DNA from: Chitinophagales bacterium
GTDB lineage: Bacteria; Bacteroidota; Bacteroidia; Chitinophagales; UBA2359
NCBI GenBank assembly: GCA_020629595.1
Contig: JAHDDA010000141.1
Coordinates: 1 to 7,173 of the forward strand
Direction: 5' to 3'
Length of the DNA: 7,173 bases
The first letter of the stretch is position 1; the number at the start of each line of letters is the position of its first letter. A model generated the notes under the pieces. The model did not search any database and was not told the origin of the DNA. It was given only the letters and a program-made list of their open reading frames with translations. The position numbers and the translations under genes were made by a program. This document shows positions 6,120 through 7,173 of the stretch, in pieces.

Positions 6120-6551
6120 ATGAGTATTTGGTTTTCAGATAATGTAGATATTGAAACAAGTAAAATTGCAAACAAAAATACAATTGTTAGTTGTTTGGGT
6201 ATTGAATTTATTGAGTTAGGAAATGATTTTTTGAAAGCTAAAATGCCTGTAAATGAAAATACTGTTCAACCGTTTAGAGTGCTACATGGAGGAGCAAGTG
6301 TTGTATTAGCAGAAACATTAGGCAGCTTTGCCTCATTTCTGGTTATTGATTCAACAAAGTATTTTAGTGTAGGACAAAGCATTAACGCAAACCATATAAA
6401 AAGTGCTAAAGAAGGGGAGTGGGTAATTGGAAAAGCCACCCCAATTCATTTGGGCAAAAGTTCACACGTTTGGCATATTGAAATTAGAAACCAAATTGAA
6501 GAATTAATTTGTGTAAGTAGATTAACTATGGCTGTTTTGCCTATAAAATAA
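6120..6551 (+). CDS. Hotdog-fold acyl-CoA thioesterase, MenI/YdiI-like
   Basis: This 143-residue cytoplasmic thioesterase of the PaaI/YdiI group hydrolyses an acyl- or aroyl-CoA. The family's usual length is 135-145 residues. The core motif LHGGASVVLAETLGS (55-69) is nearly that of E. coli YdiI/MenI. Gln50, His56, Glu65 and Ser69 line up with its active-site Gln48, His54, Glu63 and Ser67, two positions later. INANHIKSAKEG (88-99), HLGKSSHVWHIEI (110-122) and the end SRLTMAVL (133-140) also follow YdiI. By recall, then, 1,4-dihydroxy-2-naphthoyl-CoA hydrolysis in menaquinone synthesis is the best guess, and Bacteroidota do use menaquinone. No other men gene is in view, so I give no symbol. The first ATG fits the family. 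The gene is divergent from trmH and lies 17 nt before an acetyltransferase gene, probably on the same transcript. Confidence 0.87.
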   Translation: MSIWFSDNVDIETSKIANKNTIVSCLGIEFIELGNDFLKAKMPVNENTVQPFRVLHGGASVVLAETLGSFASFLVIDSTKYFSVGQSINANHIKSAKEGEWVIGKATPIHLGKSSHVWHIEIRNQIEELICVSRLTMAVLPIK

Positions 6552-6568
6552 AATTTTAAAAGAAACCC

Positions 6569-7173
6569 ATGAGAAACTTTATTCAGCATCAGCAATCTTT
6601 TAGTCTTCAATCTGATAGATTAATTCTAAAACAACTTGACAGTAAAAATGCGGCTTTAGTATTAGATTATCTAAAAATTAATTTAAGCCATTTTCAGCCT
6701 TGGGTGCCATTGTATGATGAAAATTATTACACTTTAGAATATCAAATAGATCTATTAAAAACTTACGAACAGAAAACCCAAAATGGAGAATTAGTAAGGT
6801 TTTGGTTATTTGATGTAAACGACCATAATAACTCAAGAATTATTGGTGATATTAGCTTTACAAACATTGTAAGAGGAGCTTTGCAAGCCTGCCACGTTGG
6901 TTACAGAATGGATAAAGATCATTTGAATCAAGGCTTTATGACAGAAGCTTTAAAAAAGGCTGTTGAATTTATGTTTAATGTTTATAAGTTGCACAGAATT
7001 GAAGCCAATATTATGCCTTTTAATGAACATTCAATTGAATTGGTAGAAAATTTAGGTTTTGTTAAAGAAGGTTTTTCGCCAAATTATTTGAAAATTAATG
7101 GGCGTTGGGAAAATCATTTAAGATTTGGTTTAATCAATCACGAATTAGAGAAAGATGAACGAGCTAATAGAGC
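6569..7173 (+). CDS. GNAT acetyltransferase, RimJ/RimL type (3' end beyond window)
   Basis: This acetyl-CoA-dependent N-acetyltransferase begins at the ATG of MRNFIQHQQ and stays open for 201 codons to the right edge, so its stop lies outside. The RimJ/RimL layout is clear. The substrate-side N-terminal strand is SDRLILKQL (15-23), followed by IGDISFTNI (92-100) and VGYRMDKDHLNQGFMTEAL (110-128). The last holds the acetyl-CoA loop as N-Q-G-F-M in place of the usual R/Q-x-x-G-x-G/A. HRIEANIMPFNEHSI (142-156) and LVENLGFVKEGF (158-169) are the family's later motifs. Members are usually about 170-195 residues, so little of the protein should be missing. Targets range from ribosomal protein N-termini to small molecules and cannot be told here. 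It follows the thioesterase gene at 17 nt and is likely in the same transcript. Confidence 0.87.
   Translation, partial: MRNFIQHQQSFSLQSDRLILKQLDSKNAALVLDYLKINLSHFQPWVPLYDENYYTLEYQIDLLKTYEQKTQNGELVRFWLFDVNDHNNSRIIGDISFTNIVRGALQACHVGYRMDKDHLNQGFMTEALKKAVEFMFNVYKLHRIEANIMPFNEHSIELVENLGFVKEGFSPNYLKINGRWENHLRFGLINHELEKDERANR

Noticed and set aside
1..7173. CRISPR array, tRNA or rRNA genes
   Set aside because: No regularly spaced direct repeats, tRNA cloverleaf or conserved rRNA segments were seen when reading both strands.

Overview
The window looks like a stretch of chromosome from a Bacteroidota bacterium, most likely Flavobacteriia or a near relative. The DNA is strongly AT-rich. Secreted proteins carry short signal peptides, one ending in the Gln-containing 'YCQ' site common in this phylum. 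Good Shine-Dalgarno sequences are missing. Two candidate promoters carry the Bacteroidota -7 element TAnnTTTG. The species cannot be named from the sequence alone.

Layout. Seven genes lie on the minus strand, from about 84 to 5941; two lie on the plus strand, from 6120 to the right edge. At the left edge (1-770) a secreted protein with YwqK/MORN-like repeats is bracketed by an inverted pair of the 9-mer GTTAGCAAC / GTTGCTAAC, 1 nt after its stop and 12 nt before its ATG, so it resembles a one-gene cassette. Next (823-1269) is a stand-alone zinc-ribbon plus helix-turn-helix protein related to the InsA half of IS1-type transposases. It has no catalytic partner. A perfect 22-bp palindrome covers its stop codon and a smaller inverted repeat lies just upstream of its start. 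A lipoprotein of the endonuclease/exonuclease/phosphatase family follows (1315-2400).

The core (2511-5941) is a compact minus-strand operon. In transcription order it holds a TrmH-type tRNA 2'-O-ribose methyltransferase, glucose-1-phosphate thymidylyltransferase (RfbA/RmlA), an extended-SDR nucleotide-sugar epimerase/dehydratase, and UDP-glucose 4-epimerase (GalE). The last three genes are 6 nt apart. Together they make or interconvert activated sugars (dTDP-glucose, UDP-galactose and an unassigned nucleotide sugar) for surface polysaccharide. The cluster is incomplete: RmlB, RmlC, RmlD, glycosyltransferases and export genes are not in the window.

A 178-bp divergent intergenic region (5942-6119) separates trmH from a plus-strand pair: a hotdog-fold acyl-CoA thioesterase of the MenI/YdiI type and, 17 nt downstream, a RimJ/RimL-type GNAT acetyltransferase that runs off the right edge.

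Most of the window is ordinary housekeeping and surface-sugar metabolism. The least ordinary part is the left 1.3 kb: the cassette-like flanks and the orphan InsA-like DNA-binding protein with its palindromes. No complete new system can be demonstrated here.
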